Below, one piece after another: positions 43,872 through 53,097 of a DNA stretch of 64,000 bases (within the stretch, counting starts at the first letter, position 1; every line of letters starts with the position of its first letter). The translations under genes and the position numbers were made by a program. The notes under the pieces were generated by a model. It ran no database searches. It was not told the origin of the DNA and saw only the letters and a list, made by a program, of their open reading frames with translations. The stretch is from Paenibacillus illinoisensis NBRC 15959. GTDB taxonomy: Bacteria; Bacillota; Bacilli; Paenibacillales; Paenibacillaceae. The stretch is from assembly GCF_004000925.1 (NCBI RefSeq), contig NZ_BIME01000003.1, forward strand, positions 186,001 through 250,000. The letters are read 5' to 3'.

Positions 43872-43942
43872 CAAACCTTATGTTTGAATTTACGTACCGG
43901 GAACTTCACTGTTTCCTTGAAGAAGGATTCTCGGCGCAGTTA

Positions 43943-43963
43943 AACACTACATGATGTAGTGTT
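43943..43963. promoter_or_regulatory. perfect 10-1-10 palindrome in the DUF3105 leader
   Basis: Arms AACACTACAT and ATGTAGTGTT around a central G. It lies in the 5' leader, 47 bp before the start codon. The core TACA-N3-TGTA resembles BlaI/MecI/CopY operators (which have N2). A pairing repressor is expected. Confidence 0.7.
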
Positions 43964-44009
43964 ATTAAAGGCTATTTCCATTTTAGAAAAGAAAGAAGAG
44001 GATCTATCG

Positions 44010-44753
44010 ATGAATCACGATATGAATCATATGCAAATGAACCACGAGGCAGGAACATCCTATGTCTGGCTCATTGTAGGAGCAGTCCTGCTGCTGCTCT
44101 CCATCGCAGCTTATATCCTAGCGTCGCGTACACAGGGGAAAGTACTAAGTCATATGAAGAAGGATGAACGAGCCACCATCAAAAAGAAAAGCCGGTCCAT
44201 CCGGCTGGCTGCACACACATTGCTCGGCGTCTCTGTCATTATCCTTATTCTGTTCTTCACGCAAGGTGCATTCGACAAATATGACGTGGCTGATCTTAAC
44301 GCTAACGCCAACATTGAAGTAACGGAAGATCGTTACTATGGTGCAGAACATACGGAAGACCCTATTGATTACGACATGACCATTCCCACTTCAGGGCCTC
44401 ATAACCCACATGACATCAAGTTTGGCTTTTACACCGATTTCCCGGGATATCCTTATCTTGTTCACAATCTGGAGCATGGCGATATCATCATCTACTATCG
44501 TGAGGATGCCAGCGACGACCTGAAGGAGCATCTGAAATATCTGACCAAGTTCCGTGAGGCAGGGGCCGGCATACTGGCTGTACCAAACAAGGATATTCCA
44601 GAGGGCAGTGAAGTCGTCGTGACGGCCTGGACCAAAACGATGAAGCTGGACACCTTCGACGATGCCAAAGTCGGTACATTTATTAACCGGTATATTAACC
44701 AGGGACCAGAGAAAATTCCTCCTTCCATTCGCCAAGGTGGCGGAACGATGTAA
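44010..44753 (+). CDS. DUF3105 membrane protein with His/Met-rich N-terminus
   Basis: A 247-residue protein. Residues 1-15 (MNHDMNHMQMNHEAG) are rich in His and Met; two hydrophobic helices follow (about 18-40 and 68-88); the C-terminal domain has the DUF3105 motifs (SGPHNPHDIKFGFY, LVHNLEHGDIIIYY). The HNLEHG motif and His-rich head suggest metal binding, but this is not established. ATG at 44010 is favoured because AGAGGAT lies upstream; the longer frame begins before any ribosome site. It has a tightly controlled promoter (palindromes at 43855 and 43943). Confidence 0.83.
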   Translation: MNHDMNHMQMNHEAGTSYVWLIVGAVLLLLSIAAYILASRTQGKVLSHMKKDERATIKKKSRSIRLAAHTLLGVSVIILILFFTQGAFDKYDVADLNANANIEVTEDRYYGAEHTEDPIDYDMTIPTSGPHNPHDIKFGFYTDFPGYPYLVHNLEHGDIIIYYREDASDDLKEHLKYLTKFREAGAGILAVPNKDIPEGSEVVVTAWTKTMKLDTFDDAKVGTFINRYINQGPEKIPPSIRQGGGTM

Positions 44754-44837
44754 TCGTTGATGCTCCATTATCCGTCGAATCCTGGATTCACGGAGAACGC
44801 TTTGACGCGCAGCTATGTTTGTGTGACTCAAAATAAC

Positions 44838-44895
44838 AAAAAGCCGCACGGCAGAACCCCGGGAGAAATCCTGGGCGCTCTGCCTGCGGCTTATT
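44838..44895. terminator. bidirectional terminator
   Basis: AAGCCGCA...TGCGGCTT outer arms with GCAGA/TCTGC inner arms and A/T runs on both sides; serves the DUF3105 gene and the minus-strand nucleoside hydrolase. Confidence 0.78.
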
Positions 44896-44938
44896 TATGA
44901 TCTTCTAGTAGTAGAAGAAAACTTTGTGGTTGTCTGGA

Positions 44939-45892
44939 TTAGTAGCGCTGCGGAGCAGCCTTTTTACCCAGATCGGTCATATAAGTAAAGAATGCATCCG
45001 GATCCGTATCGTATACCAGCTGCACTGGACGTCCGTCGGCTTGCTCTACCGTACGGCCTTGGCTAGGACCATCTGGAATTACGATGCAATTCACGGTTTT
45101 CTTCTTCACGATATCTTCGCGACCAACGGAAGCTGTTGTCAGCACGTCCCACAGATAATATGTGGAATTCGTTTCACTGTACACCAGTGGCGGGCAGCCT
45201 GCGTAACAGTTTCCGAGGAAGTCCACACCTTCGAAGCGGCGCTCGGCTGCCCAGCGATTACGCACAGCAGGTGTAAGAGGTACTTTGTTCGTGCTCTCCA
45301 GTGCAACCAGGTCGATCTGGATGCCACTTTCCCATACACGGTAAGCCGCTTCCGGATCCCAGAATACGTTCCATTCCGCTGTGCCGTCATGCTCAGGCTC
45401 TTCCACGTTTCCTTTTTCAAACGTACCGCCCATCCAGACCAGCTTGTCGATTTTCTCTTCAATATCTGGTGCTTCGTCAAGTGCACGTGCGAGGTCTGTC
45501 AGTGGGCCCGTGAACAAAAGAAGTGTTTTGCCTTCTGTGTTACGAACCTTCTCAATCAGGTGCTGGTGAGCCGGAACAGCTGACAAAGGCGCTTCCATTT
45601 TGCCAGATTCGTTCAGTATAGGCAGTGCATCTACATAAAAGGAGTGCAATCTCCACGCTGCTGGAAACGGATTTTTTCCTCTGGAGTTAGATTTCGATAC
45701 TTCGACGGAATACGTACCGAAGCGATCAATAATTTTACGGCTGGCATCGGTCGCTGGCTCCAAATATCCGTCTGCCGGAATGACCGATACACCTGTAACT
45801 TTTACATTATCCATCTGCAGAAGCATGAACAGCGATACGAGGTCATCCACGCCGCCGTCATGGTTAAAATACACATTAAGTTGGTTCGTCAT
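44939..45892 (-). CDS. nucleoside hydrolase-like protein with altered metal motif
   Basis: A 317-residue member of the IunH family. The N-terminal DxDxxxDD signature reads NHDGGVDD: the first Asp is Asn, the other three Asp remain. Family segments FTGPLTDLARAL and WNVFWDPEAAYRVW are present. It is likely an active or altered-specificity hydrolase. It is separate from the purine cluster and has only a weak ribosome site (AAGGAT). An upstream hairpin and 231 bp separate it from the MMPL gene. Confidence 0.85.
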   Translation of the reverse strand: MTNQLNVYFNHDGGVDDLVSLFMLLQMDNVKVTGVSVIPADGYLEPATDASRKIIDRFGTYSVEVSKSNSRGKNPFPAAWRLHSFYVDALPILNESGKMEAPLSAVPAHQHLIEKVRNTEGKTLLLFTGPLTDLARALDEAPDIEEKIDKLVWMGGTFEKGNVEEPEHDGTAEWNVFWDPEAAYRVWESGIQIDLVALESTNKVPLTPAVRNRWAAERRFEGVDFLGNCYAGCPPLVYSETNSTYYLWDVLTTASVGREDIVKKKTVNCIVIPDGPSQGRTVEQADGRPVQLVYDTDPDAFFTYMTDLGKKAAPQRY

Positions 45893-46021
45893 TACTTACT
45901 TTCATCCTTCCCCTGGTTGTCCCATTGATGTACTTTCATCCGTCAGCCCCTGGACCAACGTTCCCTCTATTATGTCCCAAAACCCTCTTATACGTAAACC
46001 ATCCCCTCAGAGTTGGCATAA

Positions 46022-46060
46022 AGATGCGGACAGTGCTGTTGTTCGCACTGCCCGCATCTT
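46022..46060 (-). terminator. terminator of the MMPL gene
   Basis: AGATGCGGGCAGTGC/GCACTGTCCGCATCT stem with an 8-base loop; T run short on minus (TTTA). Confidence 0.6.
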
Positions 46061-46123
46061 CTAAAGTCCATGCGTGCTCATCGAGGGTGCATGGATCCAT
46101 CCTGTCTGAATTCGGACTTCAAA

Positions 46124-48355
46124 TTACATGGAGGACGTTTGCTTCTCTCTTGCTTCCTCGGCGACAGGCTTGTATTTGCCTGGCCAGAATGCCCATTTGC
46201 CCAACAAGGTTGTAATGGCCGGTACCATGAATGGACGGACAAGGAATGTATCGAGCAGCACACCCGCTGCCGTAATAATTCCGAACTGCACCAATACCTG
46301 AATAGGCAGTGTTGCGAGTACAGCAAACGTACCTGCGAGAATCAGACCTGCAGAAGTAATAACAGAACCTGTCTCGCCTACACCTTCCTTGATCGCTTGG
46401 CGTAAAGGCATCGTTTTGCGTTTCTGCCAGATACTTGAGATCATGAAGATGTTATAGTCCTCACCGAGTGCTACCAGGAATACGAATGAATACAGCGGAA
46501 TCGCACCCTGAATGGCATCTGCACCCAAGCCATAATGGATGATAAGCCATCCGAGACCAAGGGCCGAGAAATAGGAGAGCACCACTGTGGCGATCAGATA
46601 TGCCGTCGCTACTACTGAACGCAAGTATAACAAAAGCAGCAATGTAATCATGCCGATGACAACAGGGATAATGATACTCGCATCCCGCTCTCCGGTCACT
46701 TCGATGTCGTACTGCTCTGCAGTTTGGCCATCAATCCAGACGTGACTGTCCACACTGGTAATTCCTGCGTCAGTTAATGCCTGCTCAGCCGTCGCCCGCA
46801 AATCCGGAATATGCTGCATGGCCTCCATGGAGTACGGATTCAATTTAAACTCGACATCATAGGCGGTGATGTTGGCATTCTCCGCACCCTGCTGAGCTTC
46901 ACCCACCTTGCTTACATAATCCAATGCTTCGAGACGCTGCTTCAGATCGGTTTCCTTGCCCTCTGAATCTATAATGACCTTGGCTGGGGCCAATTCGCCT
47001 TCGGAAAACTGTTCCCCAATGACTGTAAATCCTTCACGTGAAGGTACGTCTTCCGGGAAGGAAGACAGAAGGTCATACGTAAATTTGATCTGGCTGGAGA
47101 AGGCAGCCAGTCCACCGAGCAGTACCAGCGTAATGGCCAGTACAGTCCATGGTTTGGTGATAACTGTGCGACCAATCCAGCTTTCCTTGATTTTGCGCGG
47201 AGCAGGAGCCGGTTTGCCTTTTTTCTTGGCACGCTCCACTTCCATCTCGTGCGTACGCGGTACGAACGGGTAGAATGATCCCCGCCCGAAGATGGCAAGT
47301 AGTGCCGGAACCAGCGTCAAGCTGGCAATAAACATGATGAAAATGGACAAACTGAATGGAACAGCAAAACGGTGATATGCACCGTACTCAGCCAGCAGCA
47401 GCACGAGCAGGGCTGCAACGACTGTGAATCCACTCATGGCGATCGCACCGGATGATCCGGTGATGGCCTGGAACAACGCCTTCTTTTTGTCCGGTTCATG
47501 ATAGAGAATCTGACGGAATCTGGAGATCATGAACAGGCAGTAATCCGTACCTGCTCCGAACAATAATACGGTCATGATGGAAATGGACTGTGCATCAACC
47601 GTAATCCAGCCCTGATCTGCCATGAATCCAAGAATCGGACTTGTGACCATGTACGCGAAACCAACCGCAATAATGGGGATGATCGCCAGTACCGGAGAAC
47701 GATAGATCAACAGCAGCAGTACCAAAACGAGAATCACTGTTGCGATCAACAGGGATACGTCGGCCGATGAGAAAAGCCCGCTCGCATCGATGGATATACC
47801 AACCGGTCCAGTGACCCGTGCGCTTAATGCATTGGCATCATCAATGGCTACGTCGAACGGATTGGAACCAAAAATGTCCTCCGTTTTCTGTTCAACTGCC
47901 TCGATGCCTTCCTTTAGCTGTTCAGAGTCTGCGCCTTCATTGAAGAAAAGCGGCATAACCAGCGTACTTCCGTCTTCCGACAGCTGGCCTTGAATGGCCT
48001 GCGGTGGCAATTGGTACAACGGCACAACCGCTTGCTGCTGCTCTACCGGATCCTGATCCAGCCGCTCGGTTAGCGCCTGAATCTGTTCGATCTGCTGATC
48101 CGTCAACCCGCCAGCTTGATGCCATACAATTAATGCAGGGAGGCCTTCCCCACCTGGAAACTCCCGCTGGGCAATCGCTGCTGCCTGTACGGACGGTTTG
48201 GAATCACTCAGGTCTTGTGCGTTATTCGTTTCGCGCTCGCCTACGGCTGGCCATACCACACCGAGTACAACCGCAATAATAATCCATACTAACAGTGTAA
48301 TCCATTTGGTTCGTTTGCCCGCAACCCAGCGGCCATAGCCCGATCCTTCTTGCAT
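46124..48355 (-). CDS. MMPL/RND-family transporter
   Basis: A 743-residue YdfJ-like RND exporter: one N-terminal helix, a large extracytoplasmic loop (about 40-175), five helices, a second loop (about 380-520) and five or six more helices. Motifs include LFGAGTDYCLFMISRFRQIL and the second-half equivalent LVALGEDYNIFMISSIW. Likely exports a lipid or drug by proton motive force. The ATG at 48355 has AGGAGA 10-11 bases upstream. Divergent TetR gene; a dyad between the two is a possible operator. Confidence 0.92.
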   Translation of the reverse strand: MQEGSGYGRWVAGKRTKWITLLVWIIIAVVLGVVWPAVGERETNNAQDLSDSKPSVQAAAIAQREFPGGEGLPALIVWHQAGGLTDQQIEQIQALTERLDQDPVEQQQAVVPLYQLPPQAIQGQLSEDGSTLVMPLFFNEGADSEQLKEGIEAVEQKTEDIFGSNPFDVAIDDANALSARVTGPVGISIDASGLFSSADVSLLIATVILVLVLLLLIYRSPVLAIIPIIAVGFAYMVTSPILGFMADQGWITVDAQSISIMTVLLFGAGTDYCLFMISRFRQILYHEPDKKKALFQAITGSSGAIAMSGFTVVAALLVLLLAEYGAYHRFAVPFSLSIFIMFIASLTLVPALLAIFGRGSFYPFVPRTHEMEVERAKKKGKPAPAPRKIKESWIGRTVITKPWTVLAITLVLLGGLAAFSSQIKFTYDLLSSFPEDVPSREGFTVIGEQFSEGELAPAKVIIDSEGKETDLKQRLEALDYVSKVGEAQQGAENANITAYDVEFKLNPYSMEAMQHIPDLRATAEQALTDAGITSVDSHVWIDGQTAEQYDIEVTGERDASIIIPVVIGMITLLLLLYLRSVVATAYLIATVVLSYFSALGLGWLIIHYGLGADAIQGAIPLYSFVFLVALGEDYNIFMISSIWQKRKTMPLRQAIKEGVGETGSVITSAGLILAGTFAVLATLPIQVLVQFGIITAAGVLLDTFLVRPFMVPAITTLLGKWAFWPGKYKPVAEEAREKQTSSM

Positions 48356-48412
48356 CGTTTCTTCATCTCCTGTTCTGTTTCTATGAAACCGTCTTGTATA
48401 TAAATTGTAGAA

Positions 48413-48428
48413 ATGAACCACGGGTCAT
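48413..48428. promoter_or_regulatory. possible TetR operator between mmpL-type and tetR-type genes
   Basis: ATGAACCACGGGTCAT, arms match at 6 of 7 positions. A minus-strand promoter (TTGCAA-N18-TATAAT) is nearby. No proof beyond symmetry and place. Confidence 0.35.
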
Positions 48429-48531
48429 AGTATAATCGAATTAATTATATATACCGTAAGGTTAATTTTGCAATACTAATTTTTTGAACACTTTATGCCA
48501 AGATAATTTTTTATGTAAAGAGGTATGCCGC

Positions 48532-49155
48532 ATGACTAAAAAGACCAAACCTTCCCGGTCACCAGGAAGACCCAAAGCAGGTACCGATCAGACATCAGTC
48601 CAGTCCAAGATATTAATGACTGCTTCGCAGTTATTTATGGAATATGGTTATGAACCGGTCTCTCTTCAGCAGATTGCCTCACTATGCCATGTGACTAAGG
48701 CGTCCATCTATTATCACTTTTCCAGCAAACCGGAGCTCTTCACTGTCGCCATAACGCGTATGATGGATATGGGCAGGCAGCAGACTGCACTTCGTTTGGA
48801 AGAGCCCGGCTCCTTGCAGCAGCGGCTGGAGAGTGTTGCTGCAGCCAAAATGCAGCAGTCCCATGTGGACACGGAAACCATGATGCGTGAAGCCGAGTCC
48901 TATCTGAGTGCCGACCAGCTTGCGCAGATCCGTGAAGCCGAGACTCAGATCTTCGATGTTCTCGCCACACATTTCAAACGGGAGATGGACAGCGGTTATT
49001 TCCGCTCTGCGAACCCTATGCTGCTCGCCCAAGCATTCACCTCCCTGCTCATGCTCGCGAACCGGGAGGATGTGCGCAGCATGCATGGAAGCATTGAAGA
49101 CTTGGCTCATGAGCTGGTTTCCTTATTTCTGGATGGGGCCGTTCAGCGAAAGTGA
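48532..49155 (+). CDS. TetR-family transcriptional regulator
   Basis: A 207-residue repressor with a TetR helix-turn-helix (ILMTASQLFMEYGYEPVSLQ, IASLCHVTKASIYYHFSSK) and an all-helical ligand domain. ATG at 48532 is favoured by AAAGAGG; the longer frame has no site. The divergent gene is an MMPL exporter, the probable target. The N-terminus is basic (KKTKPSRSPGRPK). Confidence 0.92.
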   Translation: MTKKTKPSRSPGRPKAGTDQTSVQSKILMTASQLFMEYGYEPVSLQQIASLCHVTKASIYYHFSSKPELFTVAITRMMDMGRQQTALRLEEPGSLQQRLESVAAAKMQQSHVDTETMMREAESYLSADQLAQIREAETQIFDVLATHFKREMDSGYFRSANPMLLAQAFTSLLMLANREDVRSMHGSIEDLAHELVSLFLDGAVQRK

Positions 49156-49273
49156 AGTATAATTTAACGAGATATACTCATGTCCGTATCCAGTGACGAT
49201 TAGTACATTAGCATTGATAGTGACAGACCACTTGTCATGCCCCAGATGTTTGACTTTTTAGGAGGTATCACGA

Positions 49274-49876
49274 ATGTCCCAACCAACATCATCCCCACGT
49301 GTTCCCCGTCTGCTGGAGACAGAACGCATCTATCTTCGTCCGTTTGAGACGACGGATGTCGATGACTACTTTCCAGGTCTGTTTGACCCTGAGATGCGAA
49401 AACTTACAGGAACACAGAACAGCTTTACCCGTACACAAGTGGAACGCTTTGTCGAGAACGCAGGTCAGGACGACTCCCGGCTCATGCTGCTCATCGCCTT
49501 ACAGGAAAATGATCAGCTCATCGGCGAGGTTGTCCTCATGGACATGCACGCCAAGAACCGCAGTGCACACCTGCGAATAGGAATCGATCGTGCGGAGCAC
49601 CAAGGCAAGGGCTACGGCAGCGAAGCATTGCTGTTGATGCTTGATTACGGCTTTGGCATTTGCAACCTGCACCGAATCGAGCTTGAGGTATATGCCTTCA
49701 ATGAGCGAGCCGTTCGTACCTATGAGAGGCTTGGCTTCCAGCAGGAAGGTATCCGCAGAGATGCACTGTACTACAACCACCAATATCATGATGCCATTCT
49801 CATGAGTATGTTGGAGCATGAATTCCGTGAACGGCATGCCGCAGGTCAGATGACAGGCCCTGCGCGGCAAGGGTAA
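49274..49876 (+). CDS. GNAT N-acetyltransferase
   Basis: A 200-residue acetyltransferase of the RimJ/SpeG-like group (ETERIYLRPFETTDVDDYF, RIGIDRAEHQGKGYGSEALL with the acetyl-CoA site QGKGYG, AVRTYERLGFQQEGIRRDAL). Uses acetyl-CoA on an amine; substrate unknown. TAGGAGG lies 9 bases before the ATG. Single gene. Confidence 0.93.
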   Translation: MSQPTSSPRVPRLLETERIYLRPFETTDVDDYFPGLFDPEMRKLTGTQNSFTRTQVERFVENAGQDDSRLMLLIALQENDQLIGEVVLMDMHAKNRSAHLRIGIDRAEHQGKGYGSEALLLMLDYGFGICNLHRIELEVYAFNERAVRTYERLGFQQEGIRRDALYYNHQYHDAILMSMLEHEFRERHAAGQMTGPARQG

Positions 49877-49882
49877 TTGATA

Positions 49883-49923
49883 TAAAAAAAGAACCAGAGA
49901 AGTGCTTAGTACACATCTCCGGT
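49883..49923 (-). terminator. terminator overlapping the lipid kinase stop
   Basis: On minus ACCGGAGATGTG/CACTTCTCTGGT (one mismatch, one wobble), then TCTTTTTTT. The 5' arm is the codons for Thr-Gly-Asp-Val before Tyr and the TAA. Confidence 0.78.
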
Positions 49924-50802
49924 CAAAAAAGTCAGATGACCCGCCAGCACCGACAGCTCGGCGGGTGTCTTCATGTACAATTCGCCATCCGTATCAACGG
50001 GCATCGGAGCATCCGTCTCCAGCAGCAGGGTTGACGCCTTGAAGTAACTGATACTTTCATTCTGAGGCTGCCACTCTCCCTCCGGTTTGTGCGACAGGAT
50101 CTCTCGCAGCAGCGGAATGCCCGTCTCATGGATAATGAGGATATCCAGTTCGCCATCCTGCAGTGCATCTGGGGCAAATGGAAGTGAATTCGTTCCAAGA
50201 AACCGTCCGTTCGCCGCGTAGATCATGACGGCTTCCCCTTCCATTGTTTTGCCGTCTGCCTCCATCCGGTAATGAAAAGGCTCGGTGTTACTAATGGTCT
50301 GCAATGTGCTGATGAAGTAGCTCAGCTTACCCAGCGTACCCTTCAGGTTGGAGTTAATATTCTGCGATGTATCACTGATTAATCCAATGCCAAAAAAGTT
50401 CGTAAATACCCGATCATTGGCCTGCCCAATATCAATCGAAACAGCATGACCCTCAAGCAGCTGACGTGCGGCAACCTCCACATCCGGTGACAATCCGAGA
50501 GAACGTGCAAAATCATTACAGGTCCCCCCAGGCAAAATCCCAATCAGCGGCGGGTTCTGTAGACTCGCCAGTCCATTCACGCATTCATGTACCGTACCGT
50601 CCCCACCCAAAATAAAAACGACATCGAACTGTTCCCCGCGATCCCGGCATAAGGCTTCCCCCTCTCCGGGTTCGTCGGTGCGTACAATAACAAGCTCACG
50701 AACAGCAGGCGCAAGTACTCCGGCTGCAGTACCTACAGCATCCGCACGATTCGCTTTTCCGGCATGATTGTGATGAATTAACAGTGCTTTGTTAAATGCC
50801 AT
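49906..50802 (-). CDS. diacylglycerol kinase-family lipid kinase
   Basis: A 298-residue YegS/BmrU/DgkB-type kinase. The ATP-binding motif GGDGT (FILGGDGTVHECVNGL), PGGTCNDFARSLG, and a C-terminal beta-domain with DGELYMKTPA. It phosphorylates diacylglycerol or a related lipid. GGAGGAAG precedes the ATG. The terminator overlaps its 3' end. Confidence 0.92.
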   Translation of the reverse strand: MAFNKALLIHHNHAGKANRADAVGTAAGVLAPAVRELVIVRTDEPGEGEALCRDRGEQFDVVFILGGDGTVHECVNGLASLQNPPLIGILPGGTCNDFARSLGLSPDVEVAARQLLEGHAVSIDIGQANDRVFTNFFGIGLISDTSQNINSNLKGTLGKLSYFISTLQTISNTEPFHYRMEADGKTMEGEAVMIYAANGRFLGTNSLPFAPDALQDGELDILIIHETGIPLLREILSHKPEGEWQPQNESISYFKASTLLLETDAPMPVDTDGELYMKTPAELSVLAGHLTFLTGDVY

Positions 50803-50894
50803 CGCTCTCTTCCTCCATTCTAATGCTTGTTTACCCTTTAGCCGTCAAGGTTGAAGCAGTAACGAAAGAGCCAATACTTTTACTTACTAAGATG

Positions 50895-52196
50895 TCAGTG
50901 GGAAGCGACCTGTTCAGGTTGCTGGATGGCTCCAGCGAAAACCCATGCTCCAGTTGAATTATCCACCACAGCAACCATAAATGGACGATTAACCTCCATC
51001 TTGACACGATCCGTGGGTGGAGCACTCCCGGCTCTCATCTCCAAGAGTGTAGAGGCAGCCGCTACGGTTCCTTGCTCACTCACTTCCATCACAGCTCGGT
51101 GGATAATTTGGTCAATATAGGCCTGCCAGTCCGGTCCACGCGGGATCATTTTTGTAAAATCAGCAGTATACGGGTCAAAGGCCTTCTCTATCCCAAGCTG
51201 CTGCATGGCTTCTTTTAAATGAACTCCATACTCGGCTCGAAAACGGGGCAGAGACAAGTCTACCAATCTGAAGTCAGATTGTTCATTCAGCTTTTGGGGA
51301 TGATCCTCCAGCTGCTGCTGGGTTTCTTCCAACGTATGACCGTCCCGTGGCAATACAATCAGCATATACATTTGTTCATTCCCATAGGGAAGCCGAATGG
51401 CCTGCCATTCCTCATTTTCCGTGTAATGGAATTGCTTGGACTGATGCATCATCGGTACAGACACCTTGCTTCCGTTTGCAAGCCGGAAATCGCCATCTTT
51501 TGTATGCTCAGGTTCAAATTCATCCGTCCAGTTACCGTCAAATGCTATGGCATTCACCAGTATCATGAGCGTTTCCCCTGCAGGTGATTCCTGCAACAAT
51601 TGAGGGATCATGCCACGAGTATGCTCTTCCACCCAATGATTAATTTCATCTTTGGCCAGTTCGGGTTGTGTATGTAATGACTCGATTTCGGCTTCAAATG
51701 TTTGCTGCAGGTTAGCTTTATACGCATCTTCTACCGTGACTCCATTCTTAATCCACACCGCATTGGCAATCCCCATCTCTATTCCAGAGCCTGGATGCAT
51801 TAACAATTGATGCAGCGCGGCATCCGTCGTGTTTAACTGCCTATCATCCCATTCCGACCAACCCAGCGCTTCTGCCATTTCCCGCCTTGTTTCTCCCTCA
51901 CTGCCAAGGTATGCCATACCCATAGCTGCTGCGATACTGTAAGGAGAGATCAGCAGATTCTTCTCACTGGGTGCCTCCTGCGCTCCAAGCTCTCTGATCA
52001 GCTGCAATCCCAATCTGTTCATCGCCGCAATTTGTTTCGGCTCGATTTGCTTCAGAAGTGCATTCCGTTCATCAGCAGATAATTCCTGATTGGTACTGGA
52101 TTCCATCTGGTCCTTCCCCTCCTGTTCTGAACAGCTTGTAATGAACAGCCAACATACACAACATAATAACAGGTGTACATATAACCGGGTATGCAT
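50895..52196 (-). CDS. serpin lipoprotein
   Basis: A 433-residue serine-protease inhibitor with a lipoprotein signal (HLLLCCVCWLFITSC, lipobox ITSC) and the serpin fold (NLLISPYSIAAAMGMAYLGS, MMHQSKQFHYTENEEWQAI). The reactive loop hinge EQGTVAAASTLLEMRAGS permits the insertion typical of inhibitory serpins. By comparison with alpha1-antitrypsin numbering P1 would be Gly and P3 Arg; if the loop is shifted two, P1 is Arg. It is anchored outside the cell, perhaps guarding against host or own proteases. ATG at 52196 has GAGGGG six bases upstream. Confidence 0.92.
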   Translation of the reverse strand: MHTRLYVHLLLCCVCWLFITSCSEQEGKDQMESSTNQELSADERNALLKQIEPKQIAAMNRLGLQLIRELGAQEAPSEKNLLISPYSIAAAMGMAYLGSEGETRREMAEALGWSEWDDRQLNTTDAALHQLLMHPGSGIEMGIANAVWIKNGVTVEDAYKANLQQTFEAEIESLHTQPELAKDEINHWVEEHTRGMIPQLLQESPAGETLMILVNAIAFDGNWTDEFEPEHTKDGDFRLANGSKVSVPMMHQSKQFHYTENEEWQAIRLPYGNEQMYMLIVLPRDGHTLEETQQQLEDHPQKLNEQSDFRLVDLSLPRFRAEYGVHLKEAMQQLGIEKAFDPYTADFTKMIPRGPDWQAYIDQIIHRAVMEVSEQGTVAAASTLLEMRAGSAPPTDRVKMEVNRPFMVAVVDNSTGAWVFAGAIQQPEQVASH

Positions 52197-52385
52197 CGTA
52201 ATCCCCCTCACATCCGTAATAACTAGAAATCGTACATGGCAAATGAGTATTTTCCTTTTTTTACTAAACGCACGATAGAGAGAAAAGGTTACTCCTCACC
52301 CTATATTCCACTTCACTGGGGAAACGCCATTCAAAAGGAGCTAAATCGGTTATATCTATACCATATACGAATGGAGGGATTTCCT

Positions 52386-52979
52386 ATGATTCCGGCAACG
52401 TTGGAACAATTGGAGCAAGTCCGTAAGGAATGCCGCACGATGGTCCGCAAGAGAGCAACCGCTTCTGCTGGTACTACACTTGTCCCTTTACCTGGTACAG
52501 ACGTACTGGCTGATGTGGGGATGCTGATGCAGCTATTGCCTGCCATTAACAATAAATTCGGATTATCGCAAAAACAGCTCGACGGCATGGACCCTGAAAC
52601 CAAATCCATGATTTACGGATTCGTCATGTCCATCGGAAGCAAAGTCATCGGACGCATGGTAACGAAGGAGCTTGTCGTTCAGGTACTGAAACGGGTCGGA
52701 ATACGCGTAGCCACCAAATCCGTGGCCAAGTTCGTTCCACTTGCAGGCCAAGGTCTAGCCGCGGCTCTCAGCTTCACAGCCATGCGTTATGTGGGTAACA
52801 AACATGTCGATGACTGTTATGAGGTCGTGAAACGCATGCTTGAACAGCGTGAGCAGATTCCGGGCGAACCCGCCCCGTCAGCTCTTCAAGAAGCGAACAC
52901 GGACGCAAAGCCCGAAGAGAAGGTCGATTCCCGTGATGACGCAGATCGTACAGCTGTGGTGGAATCCAAAGACAAGTAA
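52386..52979 (+). CDS. DUF697-like/EcsC-like protein
   Basis: A 197-residue protein with a GTPase-associated-membrane-type segment (GTTLVPLPGTDVLADVGMLM, LPAINNKFGLSQKQL) followed by two hydrophobic helices and an acidic tail (from residue 160). The ATG at 52386 is fixed by TGGAGGG 7 bases upstream. Function unknown. Divergent to the serpin gene. Confidence 0.78.
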   Translation: MIPATLEQLEQVRKECRTMVRKRATASAGTTLVPLPGTDVLADVGMLMQLLPAINNKFGLSQKQLDGMDPETKSMIYGFVMSIGSKVIGRMVTKELVVQVLKRVGIRVATKSVAKFVPLAGQGLAAALSFTAMRYVGNKHVDDCYEVVKRMLEQREQIPGEPAPSALQEANTDAKPEEKVDSRDDADRTAVVESKDK

Positions 52980-53032
52980 TTTATTTTCAAATTTGCGGCA
53001 AAAGGATACTGTACAACGGATACTGCACAACA

Positions 53033-53078
53033 AATAAGCCGGGACTCCCCTGATAGGAGCCCCGGCTTATTTTATATC
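53033..53078. terminator. bidirectional terminator
   Basis: AATAAGCCGGG/CCCGGCTTATT with an inner ACTCC..GGAGC; T-rich on both sides. Confidence 0.85.
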
Positions 53079-53097
53079 TTTATATGCATCGTTTCAT

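Noticed and set aside
43855-43963. CopY or BlaI operator named outright
   Set aside because: The central spacing is three bases rather than two and no copY/blaI-type gene is present, so only resemblance is stated.
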